Shown piece after piece: positions 27,901 through 36,790 of a stretch of 64,000 bases of DNA. This DNA is from UBA8524 sp964215915. GTDB lineage: Bacteria > Bacteroidota > Bacteroidia > UBA8524. Position 1 is the stretch's first letter. The number at the start of each line of letters is the position of its first letter. A program made the translations under genes and the position numbers. The notes under the pieces are model-generated. The model did not search any database. It was given only the letters and a program-made list of their open reading frames with translations, and was not told the origin of the DNA. The stretch lies in contig CAXPEB010000021.1 in assembly GCA_964215915.1 (NCBI GenBank), forward strand, positions 1 through 64,000, given 5' to 3'.

Positions 27901-30900
27901 ACGGAGTATTCATAGTAGTTATTCTCCAGGTCCGTTCCCAGGCGGATAAAGGCATGAAGGTCACCGTCATTAAGAACAGGTCCTGCTTCTTCCGCGTGTA
28001 CGAACATTTCGATACGCTTGTAGTTCCGTATATCAAGGCGGGTGGTTTTGAATACCCCGCGGGCGTCCCCGTCTTTCAGGTCACAGACCCGAACCGAAAG
28101 AGATTGCTCATTCTGCTGAACGTTCCCCGGAGTAGTGGGATTGATCACCCGGAAAAATCCGGGAGGCAGTACATACCGAACGGGATTACGGAACCCGTTC
28201 TCTTCGATATTGACAGTACCGGTAGAGAACTTGGTATTGTCTACGGGTGAGGTCGGTACCCCATCTACCGGATTGGAGAGGGTTTTCAAATAGCGCCTCC
28301 ATTCGGCACGCACAAGTTGGAACTGGGCAAAACGGATATGCACCGGACGATCAAAGTCCTTTAGAAACAGGCGCATGAAACGTATGGACTTAAAGTCCTG
28401 GATATTCCCCACTTTTTTGTCGTACGCACTGATCGGGATACGCAACAGGTACCAGGGAACCTGAACGAGGCTGCCGTCATCAAGCTTCACCGGACTTTCC
28501 TGAATATCAGCCACAAAGTTCTGGCCTATCACCAGGCTGGAAGGGCTGATCTCAATTTTATACTGGTAGTACTCCTCAATGGTATTCAATGAGAAATCCT
28601 GGTTAATATCTTCATCATCCGGGCTATTGGTTCGTCCCACCGGATAACCGTCGGGTTGGTAAGTAGCCAGAGGAGAGTTGCCCTGGGTATTGTTAATGTC
28701 TTTGTATCGTTCCAGCACCGACAGTTGCTGATTGTCAAATTCGGAAGAGGAGTGATAGCTGTAATTATCCCCGCTTGGGTCATTCATTATCCTCTCCATG
28801 GCAGCCGGAGTCAGTATCTGTTGTGCCCGTTGCAGATAGGCATCAAACATTTCCCGCTCCTTTTCGTCATTCATTCCGTCCAAACCCACGTCCTGCAACT
28901 CCCGGGCTCCTGTTTCATTCACAAAAGCATTGTTCAGAGTACGTCCGGTCGGAACTACCGCTATATTGGTTTCCCGCGTCTGTGCCGGTTGATTGGGGTC
29001 GGAAGGAAGCCCGTTTTCGAAAGACTTGGCCCTGTCTTTAAGCACGTCTTCCGAGATCTGACCGATATTCAGGTACATGGTACCGGAAACAGTCTGATCA
29101 TACATGAAAGGTGACATGAACCACATCTCGATGTAATCAATATTGGCCGCTTCAAAGTCATTCGTTTCGATACGACGTTGAATCCCGGCCCAATTCTGTT
29201 CGGGGTTTTTCAGGGTCCCGTCCGGGTTCATTCCGTCGATGGTAAAATTATACGGTCCCCTTTCAGAAGGATAATAAGCCAGGTCAAAGGTTGGCAGGTT
29301 CTGTGGCTGCATGTTCTGCAGCTGCTTATTCGGGAATACCTCGGTTACATCAATGATCCGCACATAATGGTTGGAACTGCTTTGCGTGTTGTTTTGCAGA
29401 TGCGGCGGAGTGGGAGGTTTGGTATTGGGCTGGTTCCGCTGGAAGATCGGGTCGATCGTATACCAGGCCAGTTTCGCTCTTTTCACCCCAACTGCCGTAT
29501 CGAGCAGGTCTCCTTCCGGGAACAGATCGGGTTGGCCCTCGGGTGTTGAAGCCAGGAACCAATAACTTCCCTGGCGCATATCGAAAGGTGTTTCCGATCC
29601 TTCGAAATCATCAATAAATGAAGTACCTCTTTCTCCGATGGTTTTCGGTTGATGCGGGAACAACTGGGCATATTCTCCGGAGAAGGTGATCGTGGAAATT
29701 TCCTTGGTTTCGATAAAGGGAAGCTTATCCACCATTTTGGTCAGCCAGCGTGATTCCGTTTTATAAGATCCGTCAAGCCCTACAATGGTATTCAACAGAG
29801 GCTCGTCTCCGATATTTACTTTAGGAGTAAGCGGTCTTTCCCAAAGGTGCATGACCGTACCTCCGAGAATCAGATCGGGGTTTACATTGTAGTCCACCCT
29901 CGTCCCCACAACGGTCTTCTGCTGGATATTAAACAAGCTGTTATTCTCTGAGGTAACATTGATCACCGCCCCGGATTCCAGCAATGCCTGGTTGATAATT
30001 GTAACCTTTCCCAGTGTATAATCTACCGTATAATCAATATTCTCCGAGAGCAAGGTACCGTTGGCCGTTACCTTTACGGAACCTTTCGGCACATTGAACG
30101 CATTGAGTGATATTTCGTTATTCGCGCTACTTTGCAAACTTCCCCGTATGAAGAACTTGTTCTTGCTCACCACCTGTTGCGCCAACCACTTGGTGGAGTC
30201 ATACAATTCCTGAAAGACATACTTGTCCTTATTCTCCTGCCTGGTAAGCAAACTATCCAGGTGCGACCCGAACGGCTCCCTGACCGGGAATATGATACGC
30301 CCATTCGATTGCAATATGGTCAGCCCGGGTATGAAGTCAAACACCCCATCCGGTGTTGGTTCATTCTGAACATTGATATTGTCCAGGTTCATCACCTTGA
30401 TGAGGATATCCTTACCCAGGTTAGGCTCATTTTCTACGGGCAGGTATGGATAATCGGCTCCTGAAAGGTCATCGGCATACCATACATCCAGGTAGAACTT
30501 ATCCGATTGCACGTTAAATGCTCCGAGCGAATACACGTTTTTCATCATCAGGTCCCAGATAGGTAACTGAGTGGTGATGGTAGCTCCTTTAAGCATTTTG
30601 AGGTGAAGCACCTTGGGGTTAGCCTGATCATCGGGTACGTCTACGGCAAATTCACCCACCTGGAAAACAGCTCCGTTTACCGTGTATTCAAAGGCTACGC
30701 AAAGAATCTGGTCATTATTGAGCGCCGTATTCAGTGAGATATAACCCAACTGCCTGTGAAAGGTGTATTCATTCGAGTTCAGCTGGCGGGCATTGGCCAG
30801 GAACTGGAAATCTTCGATTTTGTCAAGGTTGTAGGATCCCCCCTCCAGGGTCTGAACATTGGTAAAAGAAGCCCGGATCTGGTCTGCTTGTGCTGAACGG

Positions 30901-32114
30901 GTAAGCTGGTCGTAGAGGGAGTTCGCGTTATTGTCCGGATAGGGTGATACCGGGTTTCCTCCCCAGCGGCTGTTGTAAGGATCTGTTTCACCGAGATCCA
31001 TATACCCCACCACATCACGCGTAGTGGAAAAGTCTTTGGAGCGGTTGGTTACCCATACCTCCACCCGGTTAATGATCACCGGCGACTGGATCACGGGAAG
31101 GTTTTTTAAAGCCCGGTCATAGTTGTCCGCAAAATACTGGGACAGAAAGAAGTGCCGGTTCACATCGTAGTTATCGGCCTGGATATCGAATTTGGTAATT
31201 TGGGCTCCGCCGGTAACCTGTGTTTCAGTGGTTTGTCCGCGCTGCTGCGTGAAGATGGAAGTAACCGTAACCTTACCGAACTGCATTTTGGTTTTCAATC
31301 CGAAAAGCGACTGTCCCGGGTTGATAAGGCTGGAGTTCAGGGGAAGGCTAACATTACCCAGTTCCACGTTCTGGATGATATCGTCTTCCTTGCCCTGCCA
31401 GTTCAATTTCATCTGGTTATCGAAATCAAAGGTGGCCTCGGTATCGTAGTTGGCGGCAATTTTCAACCGTTCTCCGATGGAACCCGTTAGGTTAACCTGT
31501 ATTTTCTGCTTGAAATCAAATTGGCCGTTTCGCTGCTGGCGGGCAGTAAATGCCGGGTTTCTGACTACATTGTAATTCCAGCCGAAGGTAAGTTCGGCAG
31601 ATCCCTGGGGACGCACATCGATGGTTCCGCCACCGAATATCTTATCAAAAATCTTGGGACCAACCTTCAAAGGCGGGATCAATCCTCCACCGCGGACAAA
31701 GGAATTTGCTTTGGAACGTTGACGAAAATAATCCTGAACCTCTTCCTTCTGCGTACGCTCAAGGTAGTCCTCCATACTCATGGTTTCGGTGGGGCGGTAT
31801 TCATCATCACCGATAAGCTCCCTTTCTTTGTAGGTCCCATCCGTAGTGTCGTAATAGACTTCCTTACGAATGACTTCCGGATCTTCCAGATCGATATTAT
31901 TTGTTTCCTTATCTCCGTAAGCAGGATTATCCTTGATGGGATAACGCAGACTATCCTTCCGGGTACTGTCCTTCCCGTTCGTAGAATCTTCCGCAACCAG
32001 GAATGCATTGCTCCGGGGATACTCGATCGTGAATTCAGGACTTGCGGCAACGGCATAAAGAAGCCATGACAGTGTCACCGCGGTGAACAGACCAGATAAC
32101 GTTTTAACAACCAA
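24987..32114 (-). CDS. sprA: Type IX secretion outer-membrane translocon SprA (Sov)
   Basis: SprA is the giant 36-strand outer-membrane channel through which T9SS cargo passes. The 2375-residue length matches the family's roughly 2400. A signal peptide (to about residue 24, AVAAS) is followed by an acidic/Ser-Thr segment and repeated SprA-type blocks, for example GWNYNVVRNPAF near 190, KIAANYDTEATFDFDNQMKLNW near 210-235, WFNELRMSEFINQGGW near 1500, and a barrel that ends in GGIQLRYTIQ. A charged Lys/Glu-rich loop occupies about residues 1890-1925. ruvA lies 41 nt upstream on the same strand. It is end-to-end convergent with the DUF3108 gene. Confidence 0.97.
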   Translation of the reverse strand: MVVKTLSGLFTAVTLSWLLYAVAASPEFTIEYPRSNAFLVAEDSTNGKDSTRKDSLRYPIKDNPAYGDKETNNIDLEDPEVIRKEVYYDTTDGTYKERELIGDDEYRPTETMSMEDYLERTQKEEVQDYFRQRSKANSFVRGGGLIPPLKVGPKIFDKIFGGGTIDVRPQGSAELTFGWNYNVVRNPAFTARQQRNGQFDFKQKIQVNLTGSIGERLKIAANYDTEATFDFDNQMKLNWQGKEDDIIQNVELGNVSLPLNSSLINPGQSLFGLKTKMQFGKVTVTSIFTQQRGQTTETQVTGGAQITKFDIQADNYDVNRHFFLSQYFADNYDRALKNLPVIQSPVIINRVEVWVTNRSKDFSTTRDVVGYMDLGETDPYNSRWGGNPVSPYPDNNANSLYDQLTRSAQADQIRASFTNVQTLEGGSYNLDKIEDFQFLANARQLNSNEYTFHRQLGYISLNTALNNDQILCVAFEYTVNGAVFQVGEFAVDVPDDQANPKVLHLKMLKGATITTQLPIWDLMMKNVYSLGAFNVQSDKFYLDVWYADDLSGADYPYLPVENEPNLGKDILIKVMNLDNINVQNEPTPDGVFDFIPGLTILQSNGRIIFPVREPFGSHLDSLLTRQENKDKYVFQELYDSTKWLAQQVVSKNKFFIRGSLQSSANNEISLNAFNVPKGSVKVTANGTLLSENIDYTVDYTLGKVTIINQALLESGAVINVTSENNSLFNIQQKTVVGTRVDYNVNPDLILGGTVMHLWERPLTPKVNIGDEPLLNTIVGLDGSYKTESRWLTKMVDKLPFIETKEISTITFSGEYAQLFPHQPKTIGERGTSFIDDFEGSETPFDMRQGSYWFLASTPEGQPDLFPEGDLLDTAVGVKRAKLAWYTIDPIFQRNQPNTKPPTPPHLQNNTQSSSNHYVRIIDVTEVFPNKQLQNMQPQNLPTFDLAYYPSERGPYNFTIDGMNPDGTLKNPEQNWAGIQRRIETNDFEAANIDYIEMWFMSPFMYDQTVSGTMYLNIGQISEDVLKDRAKSFENGLPSDPNQPAQTRETNIAVVPTGRTLNNAFVNETGARELQDVGLDGMNDEKEREMFDAYLQRAQQILTPAAMERIMNDPSGDNYSYHSSSEFDNQQLSVLERYKDINNTQGNSPLATYQPDGYPVGRTNSPDDEDINQDFSLNTIEEYYQYKIEISPSSLVIGQNFVADIQESPVKLDDGSLVQVPWYLLRIPISAYDKKVGNIQDFKSIRFMRLFLKDFDRPVHIRFAQFQLVRAEWRRYLKTLSNPVDGVPTSPVDNTKFSTGTVNIEENGFRNPVRYVLPPGFFRVINPTTPGNVQQNEQSLSVRVCDLKDGDARGVFKTTRLDIRNYKRIEMFVHAEEAGPVLNDGDLHAFIRLGTDLENNYYEYSVPLYVTQPGQSDPTQVWPSQNELNVELERFYEAKQIRFNRQAPLTQEFVVQLDGGRVVKVKGLPDMSNIRVIMLGVRNPAIQDNPTQDDGQAKCAEVWFNELRMSEFINQGGWAANARLVAKLADLGNVTASVNYQSIGFGGLDKKLNDRNLNETFLYDINGSFELGKFLPQKSGISIPMYIGHSEQIVRPKYNPLNPDILLETALSVAPNEQEREKIRNNAEDLTVRRSINFTNIRKNRMGSAKPHLWDIENFNLSYSFTEVYQRNQQIQENLQKTYRGSLGYNFSTQPKKWQPMKKLGKSPWLALFRDFQLSPYPSSLGFRADVDRFYSRRVNRANDNPNAVLPELYNKNFTLNRFYDFRWDLTGNLKVDYQATNLARIDEPQGKISRTETPDSFQKILDTLRYFGRNTNFNQQVTFNYNVPFNKIPILNWVTLNALYSVNYEWKTAPPAARSLGNDIQNSVNYSLNGQLNMVTLYNKIPYFRDVNRGKRSKPKRRQPSEEKKEEDGGEEKNPKKNDEMSGAGPFLARLAMSVKNVSFSYSVTNGIYLPGFTGVSQYLGNDFRTNAPGLPFILGSQNPEIRYDLARRGLMSTDTNIYNQFLQKSSVTFSPRALIEPIKDLRIDLSASKNEIRSTNSTFKAIDTTGEFRDLALAETGSYTITFNSLRTAFDKVNDQGKSETFTQFENNRYTMSQRLAKEAGADLSQIDTQGYVIGYSKKQQEVMLQAFLAAYSGKDAQGSSLSPFPKIPFPAWTITYSGLNRIKSISKLFSNVTLRHAYSSQYVISNFNTPLSYGGVTTGNDQQPKYVIRNVTISESFKPFASVDLSFRNGLTTRFEYSKSRTVSFELNSFRVAENRSSEVIIGLGYKVKGLRLPFRINRRKPYLKNDLNIRFDFSIRDSRNTVSEVDNITSVPAQGSKIISIKPTIDYQINDKLNLRMFYDRRATTPVVATSFPTAITQGGIQLRYTIQ

Positions 32115-32155
32115 AATACTTCTCTTCTTAAATCTGGTAGATCTGTTCTATAGGC

Positions 32156-32746
32156 TTATAGATTTTTCAATGCTTGTTTGATAATATCCTCAACACTCAA
32201 CGGAGAGGAGGTGGAATCCATTACTTTGGCCACGGCCTTTTCGACAGACGACTTTCCGAAGCCCAACATCTGCAATGCAGATACGGCCTCTTCTTTGACA
32301 GGCTGACCGGTATCAGAGCTGCTCACCCATTCACCCTGGAGTTCCATTTTCTGCATTTTATCCTGAAGTTCAAGCACGATACGCTGAGCCGATTTAGGCC
32401 CTACGCCTTTGACGCTTTTCAGCAAGGCTACGTTGCCTTGTATTATAGCCGACTGCAATTCATTGCTTTGTACGGATGACAGAATCATTCTTGCTGTAGA
32501 TGCCCCTATTCCCTGTACGGAGATCAATTGTCGGAACAATACCCGCTCCGCTTCATCGGCAAAGCCATAAAGCGTATGAGCATCTTCTTTCACCGAATGG
32601 TGGGCATAAACCAGGGATTCGGGAAGGTCTTTCAAACGGGCATAGGTATTCAGCGAAATCTGCAGTTCATATCCCACACCCTGACATTCCACTACCACCT
32701 GGGTCGGTGTAATCGAAGTAATTTTACCTCTGAAATGTGCGTACAT
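32156..32746 (-). CDS. ruvA: Holliday junction branch-migration protein RuvA
   Basis: RuvA binds four-way DNA junctions and recruits the RuvB motor for branch migration during recombination repair. The 196-residue protein shows the N-terminal OB-fold (MYAHFRGKITSITPTQVVVE), two helix-hairpin-helix motifs (VQGIGASTARMIL near 75, VKGVGPKSAQRIV near 110) and the C-terminal RuvB-binding helices (AVSALQMLGFGKSSVEKAV). Length is normal. It is the likely first gene of a ruvA-sprA unit; I recall the same pairing in Flavobacterium. Confidence 0.97.
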   Translation of the reverse strand: MYAHFRGKITSITPTQVVVECQGVGYELQISLNTYARLKDLPESLVYAHHSVKEDAHTLYGFADEAERVLFRQLISVQGIGASTARMILSSVQSNELQSAIIQGNVALLKSVKGVGPKSAQRIVLELQDKMQKMELQGEWVSSSDTGQPVKEEAVSALQMLGFGKSSVEKAVAKVMDSTSSPLSVEDIIKQALKNL

Positions 32747-32827
32747 CGGAATTCAGGAAACAGCGAAAATAAGCATTCCTGACAATGCACAAAGTCCAGG
32801 TCGATAAAAGTATGCGATCGTTATGAA

Positions 32828-33520
32828 TCAGGCAGGAACACCCGCATTCAGGATGCCGCGCAGAATCTCGCTTCCGTCTTCATTGAACAGACGAGCATCT
32901 GCCGCACGTTCCGGGTGAGGCATCATACCGAAGACATTCCGCCCTTCGTTACAAACCCCGGCAATATTCTCAAGCGAGCCGTTGGGGTTGGACTCGGGAG
33001 TAATTTCCCCTTTTTCGTTGCAGTAGCGGAACAGGACCTGTGCGTTCTCGTTCAGCTTTTTCAGGCCGACCTCATCGATAAAATACCTTCCTTCCCCATG
33101 TGCAATCGGGATTTTATAAGGCCGCGTTTTATCCAGGTGTGCGGTAATCAAGGTCTCGTTTTGCGGAAGCAGGTAAACATTGCTGCAACGGAACTGCATG
33201 GAATCATTCCTCAAAAGGGCTCCGGGAAGCAGTCCGCTTTCACAAAGTATCTGAAACCCGTTGCAGATTCCCATAACATAACCTCCCCCATTTGCGAACT
33301 CGATGATGCTGTTCATGATGGGAGATAACTTGGCAATGGCTCCGCTCCGCAGATAGTCTCCGTAAGAAAATCCTCCCGGAATAAAAATGAAATCACAACC
33401 CTTGAGATCCGTGTCTTTGTGCCAAAGCGCTATGGCCTCGCTACCAAAAAGGCGTTCAACTGCCCAGATCAGGTCTTTGTCGCAGTTGGAGCCGGGAAAA
33501 ATGACCACCCCGATTTTCAT
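32828..33520 (-). CDS. purQ: Phosphoribosylformylglycinamidine synthase glutaminase subunit PurQ
   Basis: PurQ supplies ammonia from glutamine to the PurL subunit in step four of purine synthesis. The 230-residue class I amidotransferase has the nucleophile Cys86 in MGICNGFQ, the oxyanion region PGGFSYGDYLR, and the catalytic His/Glu pair in MMPHPERA. A free-standing PurQ implies the small PurL/PurS system elsewhere in the genome; those genes are not in the window. A variant box (TAATTTCG) ends 4 nt before the ATG. Confidence 0.95.
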   Translation of the reverse strand: MKIGVVIFPGSNCDKDLIWAVERLFGSEAIALWHKDTDLKGCDFIFIPGGFSYGDYLRSGAIAKLSPIMNSIIEFANGGGYVMGICNGFQILCESGLLPGALLRNDSMQFRCSNVYLLPQNETLITAHLDKTRPYKIPIAHGEGRYFIDEVGLKKLNENAQVLFRYCNEKGEITPESNPNGSLENIAGVCNEGRNVFGMMPHPERAADARLFNEDGSEILRGILNAGVPA

Positions 33521-33549
33521 GCTGCGAAATTAGTGAAAGGCAGGCAATA

Positions 33550-34467
33550 TCAGAACTGAAAGCAACGGTTACGTGTACGGAACTTACCATTTCCTCCGAA
33601 ACCCTGTCCGTTTCCGCCACCCTTTCCGAGTTTGATGGCCAAAGTCACCTGAGCAAAACCGTAATAGTCTTTTACTTTGGGACTGCCTCTTTTTTCTCCA
33701 GCTAGCTTGGGGTCTGCATTTCCTTCCGCATCAATGGTACGATCCGCCAATGTAGCTGCCAGTTCTCCGTTACCGGCTGCCAATTCGGAATTATCGTAAT
33801 ATTCTTTGCTGACATCGTCGAGGTAGTCCGTATTGGTTTTACGCAGGCCGGCCTCAAAACCGAGTGACCAACGACCTCCCAACAATACACGATAACCAAG
33901 ACCGGCTATAAGGGCAGAGGAGCTAAGTTTGTATTTTGACGTTCCGGGTTTCAGGCCTTGTCCTTCCGTGCCCTGAGGCTGTAAATCATACCACCTGTTG
34001 CCGTAGTATGCCTGAGGATTGAAGCTAAAAAAGGACATTCCGGCATAAACGTAAAGATTCCCTCTTCCACCCCGGGTACTATTGACTTTTTCACCGCGGA
34101 TATGTTTCCAGTTTACCAGGCTGACCTCGAATAGCAGAGACCCTTCATAAATCGGAGACCTGAAACTGAGGTTCCTGTATTTTCTGTAGTCCTTATTGGA
34201 AAAACTGTCCGCCCCGCTGATCATGGCATAATTGAAGTTGCCGCGCAGTGCCAGAAAGTTGGTGATGTGCAAGCGAAGCCCCGCTCCATATGCAGGACCA
34301 AGCTTCTGGAGGTAATCACTGAAAAATTTCGATTGATCGCCCCCTACATCTCCGCTATAGGTGGCCACGCCACCCATAAAGACCAATTCAAGCCGTGGGT
34401 CCTTCCCCTGGGAAGATGCCAGTAGAGGGAGCATCACAAGAAAAAAAAGTATCCCCTTTCTTATCAT
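33550..34467 (-). CDS. DUF6089 outer-membrane protein, PorG-like candidate
   Basis: The 305-residue product has a signal peptide ending at SSQ and then a small outer-membrane barrel. The segments ELVFMGGVATYSGDVG, LALRGNFNYAMISG and above all FFSFNP-AYYGNRWYDLQP-GTEGQG match the DUF6089 family, which includes PorG, the T9SS outer-membrane protein that docks the GldK/N ring. It is longer than typical PorG (about 230-250 residues) because of an acidic insert near 230-270 and a Gly-rich tail. Start 34467 fits the signal peptide and a TACCTTTG box 30 nt upstream. PorG identity is inferred; DUF6089 contains other paralogues. Confidence 0.72.
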   Translation of the reverse strand: MIRKGILFFLVMLPLLASSQGKDPRLELVFMGGVATYSGDVGGDQSKFFSDYLQKLGPAYGAGLRLHITNFLALRGNFNYAMISGADSFSNKDYRKYRNLSFRSPIYEGSLLFEVSLVNWKHIRGEKVNSTRGGRGNLYVYAGMSFFSFNPQAYYGNRWYDLQPQGTEGQGLKPGTSKYKLSSSALIAGLGYRVLLGGRWSLGFEAGLRKTNTDYLDDVSKEYYDNSELAAGNGELAATLADRTIDAEGNADPKLAGEKRGSPKVKDYYGFAQVTLAIKLGKGGGNGQGFGGNGKFRTRNRCFQF

Positions 34468-34497
34468 AGTGTTTGCATTACAGGATTTGAGGTTCTT

Positions 34498-34505
34498 CAA
34501 AGGTA
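34498..34505 (-). promoter_or_regulatory. -7 box for the DUF6089/PorG-like gene
   Basis: The minus strand reads TACCTTTG (TAnnTTTG) 30 nt before the ATG at 34467. Confidence 0.55.
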
Positions 34506-34538
34506 CGAAAATACCATTAATGCCGATTTCTGTCGTTT

Positions 34539-35177
34539 TCAGCTTAAGGTAAAAAATTCGGTTTTTTCAGTAGTATGCGACCGGATGACCCCTGCGCCAA
34601 TCAGCTTAACCAATATACGGGAAGCCCTTCTGCGGGAAATGTTCACAAGCTTTGCAAACTCAGCAAGGGTAATACGCTCCCTCCGGCTCAGGTAATCCAG
34701 AAGCGCCTTTTCATTATGCCCGTATTCAATCAATTGTCCTTTATCCCCGGAAGCAGTTCGAAGCACATCCACCACCACCTTGCTGGCCAGAAGACTCCTG
34801 TCCTTTACCCGGATATAGACCCACCACTTCCCGTCTTCCCCTTTTGCCGAATAAGGCTTGTCCGGACCTTCCGGGATTACGGCCTCAAGCACCGTTTTCC
34901 CCTCCAGTTCCCACTCGTGAATTTCAATAGGAACCTCGGGTTTACAGAATATGGAAGCCGCCGTTTCCAGCATATACTTTTCATCTTCCGAACGCACACC
35001 GGCAATGGCACCGTTGTCCCTTACCCCAACCAGTAACCTGCCTCCTTTGTGATTGGCAAAAGCAGCCATGGTTTTGGCAATTTTTGCCGCACTGCTGATC
35101 TCTTGTTTAAAATCCAGCGTTTCCCCTTCCCCATCCAGTATCCAGCGTCTCAATTTGTTCATTTGCTTGGTCATCAT
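34539..35177 (-). CDS. AlbA_2 (Schlafen-type, divergent AAA-4) domain protein with C-terminal winged helix
   Basis: The 212-residue protein joins an AlbA_2/Schlafen-like domain (GEGETLDFKQEIS at about 15-30, AFANHKGGRLLVGVRDNG at about 40-58) to a C-terminal helix-turn-helix (ITLAEFAKLVNISRRRASRILVKL at about 170-195). Such proteins are usually listed as ATP-binding transcriptional regulators; the targets are unknown. The start is ambiguous between ATGs at 35177, 35174 and 35162; the frame extends further upstream but into the AT-rich divergent region facing isocitrate dehydrogenase. Its position suggests, without proof, local regulation. Confidence 0.8.
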   Translation of the reverse strand: MMTKQMNKLRRWILDGEGETLDFKQEISSAAKIAKTMAAFANHKGGRLLVGVRDNGAIAGVRSEDEKYMLETAASIFCKPEVPIEIHEWELEGKTVLEAVIPEGPDKPYSAKGEDGKWWVYIRVKDRSLLASKVVVDVLRTASGDKGQLIEYGHNEKALLDYLSRRERITLAEFAKLVNISRRRASRILVKLIGAGVIRSHTTEKTEFFTLS

Positions 35178-35289
35178 CCATCCGGGCCCGAGCAATTTAC
35201 GCGGATTGCAGCAAAACAAAGGGAACCCCGATGTTGTTATTTTCAGGTAAAATGCCGCGATCAATCTGGAAAATAGCCATTGAATAACC

Positions 35290-35297
35290 TACTTTTG
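35290..35297 (+). promoter_or_regulatory. -7 box for isocitrate dehydrogenase
   Basis: TACTTTTG matches TAnnTTTG 31 nt before the ATG; there is no convincing -33 element. Confidence 0.5.
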
Positions 35298-35328
35298 CCC
35301 CCGTTTTTAAGCCCCATACACACAGAAA

Positions 35329-36789
35329 ATGTACAAGATATCAGTTGCCAAAGGAGACGGGATAGGTCCTGAAATCATGGATGCCGTGTTGCGGATTTTT
35401 GATGCCGCCGAGGTTCCCCTGGAATACGAATTCGTAGAAATGGGAAAGGATTATTTCCTCCAGGGTTACAGCAGCGGAATGACCCCTACCGCCAAAGAAA
35501 GCATCGAATCAAACGGAATATTGTTCAAAGGTCCGATGGAAACGCCTAAAGGCAAGGGTATGAAAAGCATTAATGTTACCGCCCGTAAAACTTGGAGCAC
35601 CTATGCCAACAGACGTCATTTCCAAAGCCTCAAGGGAGTGGAAACCGTACACAGTAAGGCAGGAATTCCCGTGAACATTACCATTGTAAGGGAAAATATT
35701 GAAGACACCTACGGCGGCATCGAACACATGAACTCACACGATGTAGCCATCAGCCGGCGATTTATCACCCGTCCGGGATCAGAACAGGTACACCGTTTTG
35801 CCTTTGAAATGGCCCGGAAAGAAGGGATTGATCAGGTCACCTGCGGCCACAAGGCGAATATCATGAAACTCACCGACGGACTCTTCCTGGAAACTTTCTA
35901 TGAGATAGCAAAGGAATATCCGGAAATACAAGCCAATGACGTGATTGTGGACGACCTCTGTATGAAACTGGTGTCCATGCCCGAACGTTTCAAAGTAGTG
36001 GTGCTCCCCAACCTTCAGGGAGACATCGTGTCTGACCTTTGTGCCGGACTGGTTGGAGGACTCGGTTTTGCTCCTTCAGCCAATATCGGTGACCGCATCT
36101 GCATCTTCGAAGCCGTGCACGGAACCGCTCCCGACATTGCAGGAAAAAATATTGCGAACCCTACCTCCCTCCTGCTCAGCGGATTGATGATGCTGCGTCA
36201 CCTGGGCTTAGGTGAAAAAGCTGCGCGTATTGAAAATGCTTTGCTCTATACACTTGAGCAAGGGGTGCATACCGGTGATTTCGGAGACCGGAATACACCG
36301 GCTTCAGACACCACCGGATTTGCAGATAAGATCATTGGAAACCTTGGACAAGAACCAGTGGAAAGTGCCCCACGAAAAGCCCCGGCCAACGTTAAGCCAT
36401 GGACCAAGCCGGCTTTCCCGGAAAAACGCCCGATGATGGTCAGCAAGTTCGATGCTCCGGTTACTTTGGTAGGTTCCGACCTCTTTATTGACAGTGATAA
36501 AGCTGCAGAAGAAGTGGCTGCTATCGTGGAAAAGCACCTGGGAGACAAATTCCGTCTTCAAATGATCTCCAACCGGGGCACGCAGGTTTGGCCCACGGGC
36601 TCTATCCTCACCGAAATGGTTAACCACCACCGGGTAAGAGTGGTACGTACCGATGATGCCACCGAAATTGCTCCGGCAGACGTTTGGGAACTGATTGGAA
36701 AAATCTCAGGTGACCTCTTTGTTACCTCTATGGAAATGTTGAGGAATTTCGGAGAAAAGCAGGGATATTCGCTGGCACAAGGCCAGTAA
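35329..36789 (+). CDS. icd: Isocitrate dehydrogenase with C-terminal extension (Thermus-like form)
   Basis: Isocitrate dehydrogenase oxidatively decarboxylates isocitrate to 2-oxoglutarate. The 486-residue protein has the beta-decarboxylating dehydrogenase core in residues 1-340: KGDGIGPEI at the N-terminus, the substrate arginines in TIVRENIEDTYGGIEH, the catalytic Lys in CGHKANIMKLTDG, metal-binding Asp residues in DDLCMKLV and NLQGDIVSDLCAGLVGG, and the cofactor loop EAVHGTAPDIAGKN. About 140 further residues (from 345) form an extra alpha/beta domain like that of Thermus thermophilus IDH, absent from E. coli Icd. NADP use is likely but not proven. The YbhN-like gene begins 1 nt after the stop. 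Confidence 0.92.
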   Translation: MYKISVAKGDGIGPEIMDAVLRIFDAAEVPLEYEFVEMGKDYFLQGYSSGMTPTAKESIESNGILFKGPMETPKGKGMKSINVTARKTWSTYANRRHFQSLKGVETVHSKAGIPVNITIVRENIEDTYGGIEHMNSHDVAISRRFITRPGSEQVHRFAFEMARKEGIDQVTCGHKANIMKLTDGLFLETFYEIAKEYPEIQANDVIVDDLCMKLVSMPERFKVVVLPNLQGDIVSDLCAGLVGGLGFAPSANIGDRICIFEAVHGTAPDIAGKNIANPTSLLLSGLMMLRHLGLGEKAARIENALLYTLEQGVHTGDFGDRNTPASDTTGFADKIIGNLGQEPVESAPRKAPANVKPWTKPAFPEKRPMMVSKFDAPVTLVGSDLFIDSDKAAEEVAAIVEKHLGDKFRLQMISNRGTQVWPTGSILTEMVNHHRVRVVRTDDATEIAPADVWELIGKISGDLFVTSMEMLRNFGEKQGYSLAQGQ

Positions 36790-36790
36790 A

